Positions 53,624 through 53,708 of a stretch of DNA of 53,708 bases are shown here, one piece after another. Made by a program: the position numbers and the translations under genes. Under the pieces are notes generated by a model. That model saw nothing but the letters and a program-made list of their open reading frames with translations, was not told where the DNA came from and did no database searches. This DNA is from an uncultured Bacillota bacterium (lineage in GTDB: Bacteria; Bacillota; Clostridia; Peptostreptococcales; Anaerovoracaceae): NCBI GenBank assembly GCA_949295785.1, contig CASFMJ010000037.1, forward strand, positions 1 to 53,708, read 5' to 3'. Numbering within the stretch: position 1 is the first letter of the stretch; each line of letters starts with the position of its first letter.

Positions 53624-53708
53624 ATGAGAGAGAGAGTAAAAAAATTGTTCGTACTTCTTTTGATACTTTCTGTTGTTTTTTCAGGGATAAATAATATCTT
53701 TACGCTGC
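53624..53708 (+). CDS. N terminus of a second exported protein (cut by window end)
   Basis: ATG 53624 follows AAGGGA (53611-53616) by 7 nt and opens a frame running off the window after 28 codons. The start MRERVKKLFVLLLILSVVF is a typical signal peptide: basic residues and then a hydrophobic core. Nothing of the mature protein is available, so no function can be proposed. A similar signal-peptide gene directly upstream suggests a small locus of exported proteins. Confidence 0.6.
   Translation, partial: MRERVKKLFVLLLILSVVFSGINNIFTL

Overview
The window reads as chromosomal core sequence from a spore-forming, low-to-moderate GC anaerobic member of the Clostridia (Bacillota). The evidence is the complete spoIIIA sporulation operon, the conserved Gram-positive neighbourhoods (rel-dtd, nadD-yqeK-rsfS, mltG-trmR-U32 peptidase), a [4Fe-4S] electron-bifurcation-type flavoprotein complex, HisZ/short-HisG histidine synthesis, and strong AGA (Arg) and ATA (Ile) codon use. 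I would not name a genus from sequence alone. Every gene I accept lies on the + strand, and I see no transposase, integrase, phage gene, CRISPR array, tRNA or rRNA.

Layout: (1) 270-22598 is a long tightly packed run of housekeeping genes: secDF, rel, dtd, an MBL hydrolase, hemZ, hisS, aspS, nadD (with an unusual N-terminal extension), yqeK, rsfS, leuS, rnj, ylbF, an M24 peptidase, efp, mltG, trmR, a U32 peptidase and a CNNM/CBS membrane protein. (2) 22694-28449 is a three-gene NuoE/NuoF/giant-flavoprotein cluster ended by a strong terminator. I interpret it as an NAD(P)H/ferredoxin electron-bifurcating oxidoreductase rather than a hydrogenase or formate dehydrogenase. (3) 28538-34778 is a his operon (hisZ-G-C-B-H-A-F-IE) lacking hisD, behind a perfect consensus promoter with a 20-bp inverted-repeat operator candidate. 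(4) 34815-48146 is a branched-chain amino acid operon (leuA-leuC-leuD-ilvA-leuB-DUF815 ATPase-ilvB-ilvN-ilvC-ilvD-ilvE). (5) 48230-52494 is the spoIIIAA-AH operon behind a sigma-E-like promoter, with a very short SpoIIIAF and a reduced SpoIIIAG. (6) 52827-53708 holds a short secreted protein and the start of a second one.

The most striking element is the leader of the leu-ilv operon. A strong promoter is followed by a ribosome binding site and a 21-codon reading frame in which 13 codons are Ile or Leu. After it come a hairpin, a possible antiterminator and a U-tailed terminator that share mutually exclusive segments. This is the architecture of ribosome-mediated (trp/ilv/leu-type) attenuation, whereas members of this phylum usually control such operons with T-boxes or CodY. 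No T-box consensus is visible.

Functionally the two amino acid operons together encode nearly full histidine synthesis and the full isoleucine/leucine/valine route from threonine and pyruvate. The first region supplies protein export, stringent response, aminoacylation, tRNA quality control and modification, NAD synthesis, ribosome hibernation, mRNA decay and cell-wall processing. All annotations are by-eye readings of translated sequence. No database search, folding or alignment program was run.
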